A stretch of DNA of 64,000 nucleotides from Thalassospira xianhensis MCCC 1A02616 (GCF_003326475.1 NZ_JPWA01000013.1:62001-126000); one strand, 5' to 3'; numbered from the stretch's first letter, positions 36,585 through 46,201 are shown. Notes: generated by a model not told the origin, from the sequence alone. A program made the numbers and translations.

Positions 36585-37313
36585 ATGCTTCTGAAAAAAC
36601 ACCATATTGTTGAAAAGAACGTCTTTGTTCTCGTCCTCGGAATTTTCCTGACCATCATCATCGGCGGTATTGTTGAAATCGTGCCCTTGTTCACGATGGA
36701 ACAGACCATCGAGAAGGTAGAAGGAGTACGTCCCTATTCACCGCTCGAACAGGCGGGACGTAACATCTATCTCCGCGAAGGCTGCTATAACTGCCATTCT
36801 CAGCAGATCCGTCCGTTCCGTGACGAGGTCGAACGTTATGGCCATTACAGCCTTGCTGCGGAATCGATGTACGACCATCCGTTCCAGTGGGGATCGAAAC
36901 GTACCGGTCCGGATCTTGCCCGTGTTGGTGGCAAATATTCCAACGACTGGCATGTTGCCCACCTGATTGATCCGCGCGCGGTCGTGCCGGAATCGATCAT
37001 GCCGGGCTACCCGTTCCTAGCGGAACGCGAATTGAAGTTCGATGACGCCCAGGCACACCTTGAAACGCTGAAAATGGTCGGTGTTCCTTACACCGACGAG
37101 CAGATCGAGAATGCCAAGGCCGACCTGTATCTGCAGGCGATGGCGGACGAGGATTACGAAGAACTCCTTGCACGCTATCCGAATGCGGCAACCGGTGACT
37201 TTGATGGCAATCCGGCAAAACTGACCGAAATGGATGCGCTTGTCGCGTATCTGCAGGTCCTGGGTCGCATGGTCGATTTCACCACCTACAACCCGCAACT
37301 GAACCTGCGCTAA
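36585..37313 (+). CDS. ccoO: cbb3-type cytochrome c oxidase subunit II (monoheme cytochrome c)
   Basis: The protein has 242 residues from the ATG at 36585 ([12 protein letters not shown]), preceded by a GGGGGATGGG ribosome binding region. One N-terminal membrane anchor (about residues 12-34) holds a periplasmic cytochrome c domain. The heme c site is C67-YN-C70-H71 in [15 protein letters not shown], and a distal Met is expected in SIMPGYPFL. It passes electrons from CcoP to CcoN. The open frame upstream of 36585 overlaps ccoN and is rejected. Confidence 0.96.
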   Translation: MLLKKHHIVEKNVFVLVLGIFLTIIIGGIVEIVPLFTMEQTIEKVEGVRPYSPLEQAGRNIYLREGCYNCHSQQIRPFRDEVERYGHYSLAAESMYDHPFQWGSKRTGPDLARVGGKYSNDWHVAHLIDPRAVVPESIMPGYPFLAERELKFDDAQAHLETLKMVGVPYTDEQIENAKADLYLQAMADEDYEELLARYPNAATGDFDGNPAKLTEMDALVAYLQVLGRMVDFTTYNPQLNLR

Positions 37314-37329
37314 GGCGAAGGGGAACGTC

Positions 37330-37491
37330 ATGGAATTCTTTACGCAACTCGCTGACTTTTTCCGACCCTTGTGGGGTCTGTGGCTGATGCTGCTTTTCGG
37401 GGCGATCATTGCTTGGGTCATGTGGCCTAGCAAAAAGCGCCGGAAAGACATGGAAGAGCATGCCCGGATTCCGTTTCGGGATGAGGAATAG
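37330..37491 (+). CDS. ccoQ: cbb3-type oxidase small subunit CcoQ
   Basis: A 53-residue protein translated from 37330: start MEFFTQLADFFRPLWG, one membrane helix (about residues 15-32), then the cytoplasmic basic stretch PSKKRRKDMEEHAR and the end RDEE. Length, topology and position between ccoO and ccoP identify CcoQ (FixQ), which stabilises the complex. GGGGAACGTC precedes the ATG, and the gap to ccoP is 15 bp. Confidence 0.93.
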   Translation: MEFFTQLADFFRPLWGLWLMLLFGAIIAWVMWPSKKRRKDMEEHARIPFRDEE

Positions 37492-37506
37492 GGGGAGAAC
37501 CGAGCT

Positions 37507-38379
37507 ATGTCGACACATGTCGAAAAAGACCAGGTTTCGGGTCACGAAACCACCGGTCATGAATGGGATGGCATCAAGGAACTGAATACACCGCTGCCTT
37601 CCTGGTGGGTATATGTCTTCTGGGCCACAATCGTCTGGTCGGTCGGCTATTGGGTGGTTTATCCGTCCTGGCCGACGGCAACGAGCTACCTTACCGGTAT
37701 GTTCGAAACCACCAACCGGACCCAACTGCATGAAACCATGGCCAATGTTGCCGCCGAACGCGCGCCCTATATGGAGCGTCTGGCAGCACTGGATCTGGAT
37801 GAAATCGTTAATGACAGCGAATTGCTGAACTTCTCGATGGCGGGGGGCAAGGCCGTGTTTGCAGAAAACTGCGCACCGTGTCACGGCACGGGCGGTTCTG
37901 GCAATCCAGGCTTCCCGTCCTTGCAGGATGATGACTGGCTGTGGGGCGGAACGCTTGAGGCGGTCAATGAAACGGTTCATGTCGGTGTCCGCTGGGATGC
38001 AAATGAAGACACCCGGTTCAACGATATGCCCGCTTTTGGTCGTGACGAGATACTTGAACGCGAAGACATCAATGATGTCGTTCAGTATGTCCTGGCCTTT
38101 ACCGGTCGCGAGACCGACAAGGCAGCAGCCAATCGCGGTGCGGGAGTGTTCGCCGATAACTGCGCATCCTGCCACGGCGAAGACGCAAAGGGTGTTCAGG
38201 AACTGGGCGCGCCCAACCTGACCGATGCAATCTGGCTGTATGGCGGCGATGCTGCCACCATCACCGAAACCGTAAACAATTCACGCGGTGGCGTGATGCC
38301 AGCTTGGGGTGGTCGTCTTGACGAAGAAACCATCAAGATGCTGACGGTTTACGTCCACTCGCTTGGTGGCGGTCAGTAA
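37507..38379 (+). CDS. ccoP: cbb3-type cytochrome c oxidase subunit III (diheme cytochrome c)
   Basis: A 290-residue membrane-anchored diheme cytochrome c. The N-terminal HEWDGIKELNTPLPSWWVYVFWATIVWSVGYWVVYP contains the conserved CcoP entry and membrane helix. Heme sites are C122-AP-C125-H126 and C219-AS-C222-H223. It takes electrons from soluble cytochrome c or bc1 to CcoO. GGGGGAG precedes the ATG. It is the last structural gene; a terminator-like hairpin follows. Confidence 0.96.
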   Translation: MSTHVEKDQVSGHETTGHEWDGIKELNTPLPSWWVYVFWATIVWSVGYWVVYPSWPTATSYLTGMFETTNRTQLHETMANVAAERAPYMERLAALDLDEIVNDSELLNFSMAGGKAVFAENCAPCHGTGGSGNPGFPSLQDDDWLWGGTLEAVNETVHVGVRWDANEDTRFNDMPAFGRDEILEREDINDVVQYVLAFTGRETDKAAANRGAGVFADNCASCHGEDAKGVQELGAPNLTDAIWLYGGDAATITETVNNSRGGVMPAWGGRLDEETIKMLTVYVHSLGGGQ

Positions 38380-38395
38380 CCTTTAAAATCTTCTG

Positions 38396-38467
38396 CCCGC
38401 CGCACCTTTCTGCACTGTGATCTGATCAAAAATTGATTTGTATCATGGTGGGGTGCGGCGGGTTTTT
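38396..38467 (+). terminator. Terminator-like hairpin after ccoP enclosing an FNR box
   Basis: CCCGCCGCACC (38396-38406) is an exact 11-bp inverted match to GGTGCGGCGGG (38452-38462), followed by five T. The 45-nt loop contains the FNR box at 38433-38446. The stem and T run fit an intrinsic terminator for ccoNOQP, although the loop is unusually long. Confidence 0.6.
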
Positions 38468-38475
38468 CGTATGTT
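38433..38475 (+). promoter_or_regulatory. FNR box and -10 for ccoG (class II promoter)
   Basis: TTGAT-TTGT-ATCAT (38433-38446) matches 9 of 10 consensus positions. TATGTT (38470-38475) is spaced as a -10, giving a predicted start near 38481 and the box at about -41.5. It allows ccoGHIS to be induced separately from ccoNOQP. Confidence 0.72.
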
Positions 38476-38610
38476 GGCACTGCAATTTGAATAATCCTAA
38501 TCCGGCTTGGCATGCCGCATGCCAATGTCGCGCGATGTGCCGATGACTGGTGGCCCAAAACCACAAGAGAGCAGTTATCGGCGATGCGGCACAACAATCA
38601 GGTAGCGACA

Positions 38611-40107
38611 ATGGCCATGCCCCATTTGCAACAGCCCGATCCCGCACATCCCCTCCCGCAAAATGACACGCTGCCGGAAGATGATCGAGACCAGCCCCTA
38701 TATAAAACCCGCGACAAGGTCTATCCGAAACGGGTGTCGGGGTATTTCCGTAACCTGAAATGGTTTGCGCTGATTACCCTGCTGGCGATTTACTGGATCG
38801 TGCCCTGGCTACGCTGGGATCGCGGCGCATCGGCACCGGATCAGGCGGTTCTGATCGATATGGATATGGGGCGCGCCTATTTCTTCTTTATCGAAATCTG
38901 GCCGCAGGAAGTCTATTACATCACCGGTCTTCTGATTCTGGCGGCAATCGGTCTTTTTCTGGCGACATCGCTGTTTGGTCGCATCTGGTGTGGGTATGGC
39001 TGCCCGCAAACGGTGTGGACCGATCTTTTCATGCTGGTCGAACGCCATATTCAGGGGGATCGCAATGCCCGCATGCGCCTCGACAAATCGCCCTGGACCT
39101 TTGAAAAAATCTGGAAAATCGGGGCCACTCATCTTTCGTGGCTGGTGATTGCTGCCGCAACCGGTGGTGCCTTCGTGCTTTATTTCAACGATGCTCCCAA
39201 GGTAATCGCCGATATCTTTACCGGCCACGCATCATTGGGCGTTTATGTCACCATCGCGTTTCTGACTTTTTCGACCTATTTGCTGGCGGGTTGGGCGCGC
39301 GAACAGGTTTGTACCTATATGTGCCCTTGGCCGCGTTTCCAGTCGGCAATGCTTGATGACGAGTCGATGATCGTCACCTATGAAGGCTGGCGCGGCGAGC
39401 CCCGCGGCCCGATCAAACGCAAGAACCTTGTCCGAGGCGAAGTTCCGGAAGTCGGTCACTGCATTGATTGCTATGCCTGCTTTAACGTGTGCCCGACGGG
39501 GATCGATATCCGTGATGGACTGCAGATGGAATGTATCGGCTGTGGCCTGTGCATCGATGCCTGCAACGAGATGATGGACAAAGTCGGCTTCCCGCGCGAT
39601 CTGGTACGGTTCGATTCCGTGCAGAACAGTCAGCTTCGCGCCCATGGCAAGGCGACCAATATCCGCATCCTCCGCCCGCGCACGATTTTCTATTCGGTCA
39701 TTCTCGTGCTTGTTGCCTCGGTAATGGCTTTTGGCCTTCTGAACCGCACAACGCTTGAGGTCAACGTCCTGCGTGACCGTAACCCGATCTTTGTCACTTT
39801 GTCGGATGGTGACGTTAGAAACGGCTATACGCTGAAAGTCCTGAACAAGGAACAGGCTGCGAAAACCTATATCCTTCAGATCGAAGGACTTGATGCCAGC
39901 GATTTTCAGGTGATCGGTCTGACACCGAACCAGGACGGCACATTCAGTCTGGATGTCGCACCTGATCGCGTCGGCAGTTTCCGCGTCTTTGTTGCGGCAA
40001 ATCCGGAAACATTAAACAGTGAATCAACGCCGTTCGAGTTCAGCGTGACAGATCCAGAGGACAATGTTCGCGAAACTTATGATACGGTATTTGCCGGTCC
40101 GAAATAA
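38611..40107 (+). CDS. ccoG: Cytochrome c oxidase accessory protein CcoG
   Basis: The protein has 498 residues if started at the ATG at 38611 (MAMPHLQQPDPAHPLPQND), with AGGT about six nt upstream; in-frame ATGs at 38584 and 38512 are alternatives. It is a membrane protein with polyferredoxin motifs: CGYGCPQTVW, then CIDCYACFNVCPTGIDIR and ECIGCGLCIDACNEM for two [4Fe-4S] clusters, and a C-terminal Ig-like domain. CcoG (FixG) reduces copper during CuB assembly of cbb3 oxidase. It begins the accessory group ccoGHIS under its own FNR promoter. Confidence 0.93.
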   Translation: MAMPHLQQPDPAHPLPQNDTLPEDDRDQPLYKTRDKVYPKRVSGYFRNLKWFALITLLAIYWIVPWLRWDRGASAPDQAVLIDMDMGRAYFFFIEIWPQEVYYITGLLILAAIGLFLATSLFGRIWCGYGCPQTVWTDLFMLVERHIQGDRNARMRLDKSPWTFEKIWKIGATHLSWLVIAAATGGAFVLYFNDAPKVIADIFTGHASLGVYVTIAFLTFSTYLLAGWAREQVCTYMCPWPRFQSAMLDDESMIVTYEGWRGEPRGPIKRKNLVRGEVPEVGHCIDCYACFNVCPTGIDIRDGLQMECIGCGLCIDACNEMMDKVGFPRDLVRFDSVQNSQLRAHGKATNIRILRPRTIFYSVILVLVASVMAFGLLNRTTLEVNVLRDRNPIFVTLSDGDVRNGYTLKVLNKEQAAKTYILQIEGLDASDFQVIGLTPNQDGTFSLDVAPDRVGSFRVFVAANPETLNSESTPFEFSVTDPEDNVRETYDTVFAGPK

Positions 40108-40167
40108 ACGGACCGGCCTGATGATCCCGGCAACCGATCATGTGCCACCGGGCAGGAGATAAAGATT

Positions 40168-40686
40168 ATGACGATCCAGACCACAACATCACAGGCTTCT
40201 GGCGCCGGCCCGCGCAAATCGGATCGTCTGATCCCGTGGTATTTCGTCGGTGGTTTCGCGATCATGCTGATTGCCAATATCTCGCTGATCACGTTTTCAA
40301 TGACCAGCTGGAACGGCCTTGTGACCAAACATGCCTTTGAAGAAGGCAATAATTACAACGCCGCAATGTCAGGTGCACAACGCCAGACCGAACTGGGATG
40401 GCGCAGCAAACTGTCCGTTGATGGCCTGATCAATCAGTCTGCGACGGTTACTGTCCTGTTCCGGGATCGTGATTCCAAACCGATCAGCGGTGCAGAAATG
40501 GAAATCGTTTTGCGGCGTGCAGACCGTGATGACCTTGACCAGACTGTCCGGCTGGCCGAAATCGCCCCCGGTGAATATCGTGCCAGTGCCGCGTTCCCGG
40601 TTTATGGTCGCTGGGAAATCCGGACCATTGCACGCGCCCTTGGTGATGATTACCAGACCGTCGAGACCGTTCTTGTAAAACCATGA
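40168..40686 (+). CDS. ccoH: FixH/CcoH family assembly protein
   Basis: A 172-residue protein with one N-terminal membrane helix (about residues 24-46, PWYFVGGFAIMLIANISLITF) and a periplasmic domain beginning VTKHAFEEGNNYN, the usual FixH signature. Later LSVDGLINQSATVTVLFRDRDSKPISGAEMEI resembles copper-handling immunoglobulin-like folds. It assists maturation of the cbb3 oxidase. Its stop overlaps the ccoI start (ATGA), and the ATG follows CAGGAGATAAAGATT. Confidence 0.92.
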   Translation: MTIQTTTSQASGAGPRKSDRLIPWYFVGGFAIMLIANISLITFSMTSWNGLVTKHAFEEGNNYNAAMSGAQRQTELGWRSKLSVDGLINQSATVTVLFRDRDSKPISGAEMEIVLRRADRDDLDQTVRLAEIAPGEYRASAAFPVYGRWEIRTIARALGDDYQTVETVLVKP

Positions 40687-43115
40687 CAACCCCGAACACC
40701 TGCCGCCATTGTGGATATCCGGTGACATCCATGTCACCAGCGGGACCCGATTTCTGCTGTCGGGGCTGTGCAGGTGCGTTTGCGCTGTTGGGTGACCTGG
40801 GCCTGAAATCCTATTACAGCCGTCGAAGCATTGATCCCAAAACCAGACCGTTGCGCCCCGACACGGATGAAATCGCAGCGATTAATTTCACCGACCTTGT
40901 CAGTACCGACGACAAAGGTGTTCATCATCTGAACCTGATGGTGGACGGTATTCATTGTGCGGCCTGCGTCTGGCTGATCGAAACCCTTTTGCAAAAAAAT
41001 CCGTCCGTCCTGCATGCCCGCGTCAACATGACCACCCGCCGCCTAAGGATGGCATGGAACGGCGATATTGCCGATGTCGATGAACTGGTCAAACCGGTTC
41101 TGCAGATGGGATACCGGCTGATCCCGTTTGATCCCGCAGCGCTTGAGCAGGCCACACAGGCCCGCAACAGCGAATTGCTGCGCTGTCTGGCGGTCGCCGG
41201 ATTTGCCGCAGGCAATGTCATGCTGCTTTCGGTGTCCGTCTGGGCCGGGTATTTTCAGGGCATGGGCGGGGCAACCCGCGATCTTTTCCATTGGATATCG
41301 GCCCTGATTGCCCTTCCCGCAGCGGCCTATGCCGGCATCCCGTTTTACCGCTCTGCTTGGGGTGCAATCCGCAATCGCCGGGTCAATATGGATGTCCCGA
41401 TCAGCCTCGGCGTCATTCTCGCCCTTGGCATGAGCTTGGCCGAAACCACGCGCGGCGGCCCGCATGCCTATTTTGATTCGGCGATAACACTTCTGTTTTT
41501 CCTTCTGGTTGGTCGTTATCTTGACAGCCGCGCACGCGGTCAGGCGCGGTCGGCGGCCGAACATCTGCTTTCTCTCAATGCCCGATCGGTCACGGTTCTC
41601 GATGACGATGACACCCGCCGACTGATCGCGCCGGAGAAGGCAAAGCCGGGCATGATCGTTATGGTCGCTGCGGGCGAGCGGATCGGCATTGACGGTGAAA
41701 TCCTCGACGGACAGTCGGATATCGATACCAGCCTGATCACGGGTGAAAGCATCCCCGGCATCGCCAAACCGGGGGCCACCGTTTTTGCTGGAACAACCAA
41801 TATTTCGGCCCCCTTGCGCATACGTGTTACCGCAACCGGTCAAACCACGCTTTTGGCGGAAATTGTCAGGTTGATGGAAAATGCCGAACAGGGGCGTGCC
41901 AAATATGTGGCCCTTGCCGACAGGGTCGCAAAATCTTATGCCCCCGTGGTCCATATTCTTTCGGGCACGACATTTCTGGGCTGGTGGTTGATTGGCGGGA
42001 TTGGCTGGCAGGATGCCCTGATGAATGCAATTGCCGTTCTGATCATCACCTGCCCCTGCGCGCTGGCACTTGCGGTGCCGGTTGTTCAGGTAATTGCAAC
42101 CGGACGGCTGTTGCGTGCGGGTATTCTTGTCAAATCGGCCACCGCACTGGAAAGACTGACCAGCATTCGTGGCGTCATTTTCGATAAAACCGGTACATTA
42201 ACCACCGGCAAGCCCGAATTGGTAAGCAATACCGAAAATGAAGGCTCGCTTGAACTTGCGGCTTCCATCGCCGCCAATAGCACCCATCCCTTATCCCGTG
42301 CCCTGGTTCGGGCCGCCGGAAATGTAACACCAGTCGCCAACGTTTCCGAACATCCGGGACAGGGATTGTCTGCGGAACTGCCCGGTGGTGTGGTTCGGCT
42401 GGGAAGCCGTGCATTTTGCGGCATTGCTGAAAATGCCGACCTGTCCAGCCACGTTGCAGGTCCCGAAATATGGTTACAGGAACCGGAGCGTTCAGCCGTC
42501 CGGTTTGTTTTCCGCGATGCCCCGCGTCATGATGCCGAACAGGTTATTGCAACGCTGTCTGCACGCGGATTTGATATTTCCCTTCTATCGGGTGACCGGC
42601 CGGTGACGGTATCGCAGCTTGCCGAAACGCTTGGCATCCGCGACTGGAAGGCACAACTATCTCCGGCGGACAAGGCAAACGAAATCGCCCGTCGCGCAGA
42701 AGACGGAAAATGCGACCTTATGGTCGGTGACGGCATTAATGATGCGCCGGCACTTGCCGCAGCCCACGCATCCATGTCACCCGCCAGTGCGGCTGAAATC
42801 AGCCAGAATGTCGCCGATATCGTGTTTCAGGGTGATCGTCTTTCAGCCGTGATCGAGACCATCGATGTTGCAAAAAAATCCGACCGGCTTGTGCGGCAGA
42901 ATTTCATGCTTTCGTTTGGCTATAACCTGATTACGATTCCATTGGCGGTTTCGGGTATGGTCACCCCACTGGTGGCCGCCATTGCGATGTCTTCATCATC
43001 TTTGATTGTGATTGCCAACGCATTGCGCCTGCGATCAGGAAGTGACAAACCGGTAATCGAAGATCGCGCGACCCTCCCCGTACATGCCCAAGAGGCAGGA
43101 GCTCCGTCAGTATGA
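40683..43115 (+). CDS. ccoI: Copper-translocating P-type ATPase CcoI
   Basis: An 810-residue P1B ATPase. A cysteine-rich N-terminus (CRHCG, then FCCRGCAG) is followed by a heavy-metal-associated domain with HCAACVW. The metal-transport motif is C457-P-C459 in ITCPCALALAVP, the phosphorylated Asp is Asp501 in DKTGTLTTG, and the ATP hinge is GDGINDAPALAAA. TGES is in SLITGESIPG. CcoI (FixI) exports copper for cbb3 oxidase assembly and is distinct from detoxifying CopA. Both ends overlap neighbours by ATGA. Confidence 0.95.
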   Translation: MTTPNTCRHCGYPVTSMSPAGPDFCCRGCAGAFALLGDLGLKSYYSRRSIDPKTRPLRPDTDEIAAINFTDLVSTDDKGVHHLNLMVDGIHCAACVWLIETLLQKNPSVLHARVNMTTRRLRMAWNGDIADVDELVKPVLQMGYRLIPFDPAALEQATQARNSELLRCLAVAGFAAGNVMLLSVSVWAGYFQGMGGATRDLFHWISALIALPAAAYAGIPFYRSAWGAIRNRRVNMDVPISLGVILALGMSLAETTRGGPHAYFDSAITLLFFLLVGRYLDSRARGQARSAAEHLLSLNARSVTVLDDDDTRRLIAPEKAKPGMIVMVAAGERIGIDGEILDGQSDIDTSLITGESIPGIAKPGATVFAGTTNISAPLRIRVTATGQTTLLAEIVRLMENAEQGRAKYVALADRVAKSYAPVVHILSGTTFLGWWLIGGIGWQDALMNAIAVLIITCPCALALAVPVVQVIATGRLLRAGILVKSATALERLTSIRGVIFDKTGTLTTGKPELVSNTENEGSLELAASIAANSTHPLSRALVRAAGNVTPVANVSEHPGQGLSAELPGGVVRLGSRAFCGIAENADLSSHVAGPEIWLQEPERSAVRFVFRDAPRHDAEQVIATLSARGFDISLLSGDRPVTVSQLAETLGIRDWKAQLSPADKANEIARRAEDGKCDLMVGDGINDAPALAAAHASMSPASAAEISQNVADIVFQGDRLSAVIETIDVAKKSDRLVRQNFMLSFGYNLITIPLAVSGMVTPLVAAIAMSSSSLIVIANALRLRSGSDKPVIEDRATLPVHAQEAGAPSV

Positions 43116-43288
43116 GCAACCTATTACTTCTGATACCAATCGCCCTGTTTCTGGGACTTCTCGGGCTGGCCGCATTTCTGTGGTCGCTTAAATCCGGGCA
43201 GTTTGATGATATGGAAGGGGCGGCAAACCGGATTTTGTTTGACGACGACGATCAGGAACCGCAGGACAGCCATACGAAAAACAACTGA
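43112..43288 (+). CDS. ccoS: cbb3-type oxidase assembly protein CcoS
   Basis: A 58-residue protein starting at 43112, overlapping the ccoI stop by 4 bp. One membrane helix, LLLLIPIALFLGLLGLAAFLWSL, is followed by KSGQFDDMEGAANRILFDDD, the diagnostic CcoS tail. Needed for cofactor insertion into the cbb3 oxidase. Last gene of the accessory group. Confidence 0.93.
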   Translation: MSNLLLLIPIALFLGLLGLAAFLWSLKSGQFDDMEGAANRILFDDDDQEPQDSHTKNN

Positions 43289-43306
43289 ATGAAACGTTAG
43301 TATCGC

Positions 43307-43336
43307 TTGAACTGCCCCTATCTGATCGAATAGATT
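43307..43336 (+). promoter_or_regulatory. Possible promoter of the FNR-type gene
   Basis: TTGAAC (43307-43312), 18-bp spacer and TAGATT (43331-43336). Both hexamers match four of six bases, so the call is weak. No FNR box was seen in this gap, so the regulator may not be strongly autoregulated. Confidence 0.3.
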
Positions 43337-43380
43337 AATTCCAATTCAACACCTTAATGCATGTAGCTCCGGAGTTTGCC

Positions 43381-44079
43381 ATGTCTGTGCGTTCCCAGCT
43401 TTGTGAGGCCTGCGGAATCAAGGACTTGACCTTCTGCTCTTCTTTGCAGGGTACGGAGCATGACCGTCTGCGCCAGATGCTGACTCATGTTCAGTTTGAT
43501 TCGCACAGCACGATTTTCCATGAAGCCGAAGACGCCGACTACGTTTTCAACGTCACATCGGGTTCGGTGAAGCTTTACAAACTTCTGGGCGATGGCCGCC
43601 GCCAGATCACCGGTTTCCTTTTCCCCGGTGATTTCCTTGGTCTGGCGCTGAACACCACATACAGCTACACCGCCGAAGCAATTGAGCCGGTAACCGCCTG
43701 TCGCTTCCCGCGTGAAAAGCTTGAAAAGCTGTTTGACGAATTTCCGCGTCTTGAAAAACGCATGCTGGGCATGGCGGTTGACGAACTGGCCGCCGCACAG
43801 GACCAAATGCTGCTGCTGGGTCGTAAGACCGCCAAGGAAAAAGTCGCATCCTTTCTTCTTATGCTGGCCCGCCGGCAGGAACATCGCGGCGAGGAAAGCG
43901 ACACGATCCAAGTACCGATGAGCCGTTCCGACATCGCCGATTATCTTGGCCTGACCATTGAAACGGTGTCACGGACCCTGACGCAGTTGCGCAAGGAAGC
44001 GACGATTACACTTAGGGATAATCGTCATATCGAAGCGGTCGGCATTGATATGCTCGAAGACCTTGCCGAAGGTTTGTGA
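43381..44079 (+). CDS. FNR-type oxygen-responsive transcription regulator
   Basis: The protein has 232 residues from the ATG at 43381, which has CGGAG seven nt upstream; an earlier ATG at 43357 lacks one. CRP/FNR fold: cNMP-like domain, long dimer helix, winged helix-turn-helix. Four cysteines at 8, 11, 19 and 107 match the [4Fe-4S] ligands of FNR/FnrL. The recognition helix in RSDIADYLGLTIETVSRTLTQLRKE keeps E-xx-SR, the residues that read TTGAT. It should activate the three FNR boxes in this locus when oxygen is low. Named FnrL, Anr or FixK-like in different genera. Confidence 0.93.
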   Translation: MSVRSQLCEACGIKDLTFCSSLQGTEHDRLRQMLTHVQFDSHSTIFHEAEDADYVFNVTSGSVKLYKLLGDGRRQITGFLFPGDFLGLALNTTYSYTAEAIEPVTACRFPREKLEKLFDEFPRLEKRMLGMAVDELAAAQDQMLLLGRKTAKEKVASFLLMLARRQEHRGEESDTIQVPMSRSDIADYLGLTIETVSRTLTQLRKEATITLRDNRHIEAVGIDMLEDLAEGL

Positions 44080-44293
44080 TTGCGTTGTGCAAATGCACAA
44101 CAAATCGCGAAATGGACTGAATATCCTGCGGCTGCAATAACGGGAACCCGTCCTGTTAAAGGCTATTCGACCAAAAGCCTGTTTCGCGATTGCGAAAAAA
44201 CAGTTCCCGCAAATGGTCATCATATTGTAAACATGACGGCACGCCTGACACAGATCGGGCAGCCAAATCCGGTTATACCGGGGGAGAAACGTC

Positions 44294-45142
44294 ATGAGTG
44301 CCACCACAAGAAAACAGGGCCGCATCACGGTTCCTGAAATTCGCGCCCGCAAGGGGGCAGAACCGATTGTCTGCCTTACGGCTTATACCACGCCGATGGC
44401 GCAACGCCTGGATGAACACTGCGATCTTCTTCTGGTCGGTGATTCACTGGGCATGGTTGTTTACGGCATGGAAAGCACCCTTGCCGTCACCGTCGACATG
44501 ATGATCAACCACGGCAAGGCCGTTATGCGTGGCAGCTCCAACGCCTGCGTGATCGTCGATCTGCCATTCGGAAGCTATCAGGAATCCAAGGAACAGGCGT
44601 TCCGCACCGCATCGCGCATTCTGGCCGAAACCGGTTGCGCGGGTGTGAAACTCGAAGGTGGCGCCGAGCTGGCCGACACCATCGCGTTTCTGAGCCAGCG
44701 CGGCATTCCCGTCATGGCCCATATCGGCCTGATGCCGCAGCAGGTCAACACCATGGGCGGCTTCAAAAGCCAGGGCCGTGGTGACGAAGCTGCTGCCAAG
44801 GTGCTTGCAGATGCCAAGGCCATTGCCAAAGCCGGTGCATTTTCCGTTGTTGTCGAAGGCACGGTCGAGGCCGTGGCACGACGTATCACCACGGAAATAG
44901 ACATCCCGACGATTGGCATCGGCGCCTCTGTCGCCTGCGATGGTCAGGTGCTTGTGACCGAGGATATCCTTGGCCTGTTTTCCGATTTCACCCCGAAATT
45001 CGTCAAACGCTATGCCGATCTGGGCGATCAGGTCTCCAAAGCGGTTGAAAGCTATGCCTCCGAAGTCCGGAACCGTCAGTTCCCGACCGACGATCATTGC
45101 TTTGGCGTGACCAAACCCGGCAAATTGCGCGCTGTTAAATAA
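44294..45142 (+). CDS. panB: 3-methyl-2-oxobutanoate hydroxymethyltransferase
   Basis: A 282-residue TIM-barrel enzyme that makes ketopantoate from alpha-ketoisovalerate and methylene-tetrahydrofolate, the first committed step of pantothenate synthesis. [64 protein letters not shown] and [23 protein letters not shown] are all canonical. GGGGGAGAAACGTC precedes the ATG. panC follows 41 bp downstream. Confidence 0.96.
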   Translation: MSATTRKQGRITVPEIRARKGAEPIVCLTAYTTPMAQRLDEHCDLLLVGDSLGMVVYGMESTLAVTVDMMINHGKAVMRGSSNACVIVDLPFGSYQESKEQAFRTASRILAETGCAGVKLEGGAELADTIAFLSQRGIPVMAHIGLMPQQVNTMGGFKSQGRGDEAAAKVLADAKAIAKAGAFSVVVEGTVEAVARRITTEIDIPTIGIGASVACDGQVLVTEDILGLFSDFTPKFVKRYADLGDQVSKAVESYASEVRNRQFPTDDHCFGVTKPGKLRAVK

Positions 45143-45183
45143 CTTTGCGGCATTTTGCCCAACAGACGATCGACAAGACGAAC

Positions 45184-46053
45184 ATGACGCTTAAAACCGT
45201 TCACAGCGTTGCAGAACTGCGCGCGGTTATCGCTGGGTGGCGCGCAGAAGGTTTGCGCGTGGCATTGGTGCCGACAATGGGTGCGCTTCACGCCGGTCAT
45301 ATTAGCCTGACCGATCATGTCCGCAATCACGCCGACCGTGTCGTGGTCAGCATTTTTGTCAATCCGACGCAGTTTGGCCCGAACGAGGATTTCGGTGCCT
45401 ATCCGCGCACACTGCCCGATGATCAGAAAATGCTCGATGCCGCCGGGGTGGAGCTGTGCTTTGCCCCCTCGGTCGAGGAAATGTATCCCGAAGGCTTTGC
45501 CACCCGCGTCAGCGTCGATGGATCCCTCACTAACGTGCTGTGCGGTGCCGCCCGGCCAGGCCATTTTGACGGTGTTGCCCAGATCGTCACCAAGCTTCTG
45601 CTACAGGCCCTGCCCGATTGCGCGATATTCGGCCAAAAGGACTATCAGCAACTGATGGTCATCCGGCGTTTCACCACCGACCTGAACATACCGGTCGAAA
45701 TCATCGGCGCACCGATCCTGCGCGAGGAGGACGGACTGGCGATGTCATCGCGTAACCGCTACCTCACCGTTGATGAACGTGCTGTTGCCCCGACCCTTAA
45801 CCATGTTCTCGCCGACATCACCCGGGCCGCCGCATCCGGTAAGGAAATCGGTCCGCTTCTGGCCATGGGACGCGAAGATATCCTGCGCGTGGGTTTCAGT
45901 CCGATCGATTACCTTGAAATCCGTGATGCCAATACGCTGGAACTGGTCACCGAACGCGTGACAGGTCCCAGCCGCGTCTTTGTCGCCGCCCATCTTGGCA
46001 AAGCCCGCCTGATTGACAATCACGCCATCGAACCGGCCAACATCGCGGGTTAA
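45184..46053 (+). CDS. panC: Pantothenate synthetase (pantoate-beta-alanine ligase)
   Basis: The protein has 289 residues from the ATG at 45184 (MTLKTVHSVAELRAVIAGWR); an in-frame TTG at 45145 would add poorly conserved residues. It joins pantoate and beta-alanine using ATP. Motifs are LVPTMGALHAGHISL (HIGH-like), VSIFVNPTQFGPNEDF, FGQKDYQQLMVIRRF and GLAMSSRNRYL (KMSKS-like). Second gene of panBC; a hairpin with 9-bp arms lies about 50 bp after the stop. Confidence 0.96.
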   Translation: MTLKTVHSVAELRAVIAGWRAEGLRVALVPTMGALHAGHISLTDHVRNHADRVVVSIFVNPTQFGPNEDFGAYPRTLPDDQKMLDAAGVELCFAPSVEEMYPEGFATRVSVDGSLTNVLCGAARPGHFDGVAQIVTKLLLQALPDCAIFGQKDYQQLMVIRRFTTDLNIPVEIIGAPILREEDGLAMSSRNRYLTVDERAVAPTLNHVLADITRAAASGKEIGPLLAMGREDILRVGFSPIDYLEIRDANTLELVTERVTGPSRVFVAAHLGKARLIDNHAIEPANIAG

Positions 46054-46100
46054 ACAACGGGCTGGTCGCGACGAATCGCCGATTGCGATGAAATCGGCAT

Positions 46101-46126
46101 CAAAAGCGCAGAACATAGCGCTTTTG
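46101..46126. terminator. Hairpin downstream of panC
   Basis: CAAAAGCGC (46101-46109) pairs perfectly with GCGCTTTTG (46118-46126) around an 8-nt loop. There is no T run beyond the stem, so termination is possible but not assured. Confidence 0.45.
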
Positions 46127-46139
46127 CGCCTGATTGCGC

Positions 46140-46168
46140 TTGACTCTCCACCCCCTATCGCATAAACC
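46140..46168 (+). promoter_or_regulatory. Possible ffh promoter
   Basis: TTGACT (46140-46145) with CATAAA (46161-46166, 15-bp spacer) or TAAACC (46163-46168, 17-bp spacer). The -35 is good and the -10 is weak. Transcripts would begin near 46174, upstream of the hairpin at 46202. Confidence 0.4.
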
Positions 46169-46201
46169 CTGCGCAACAAAGGTCGCCCAAGGGGTGACTC
46201 C

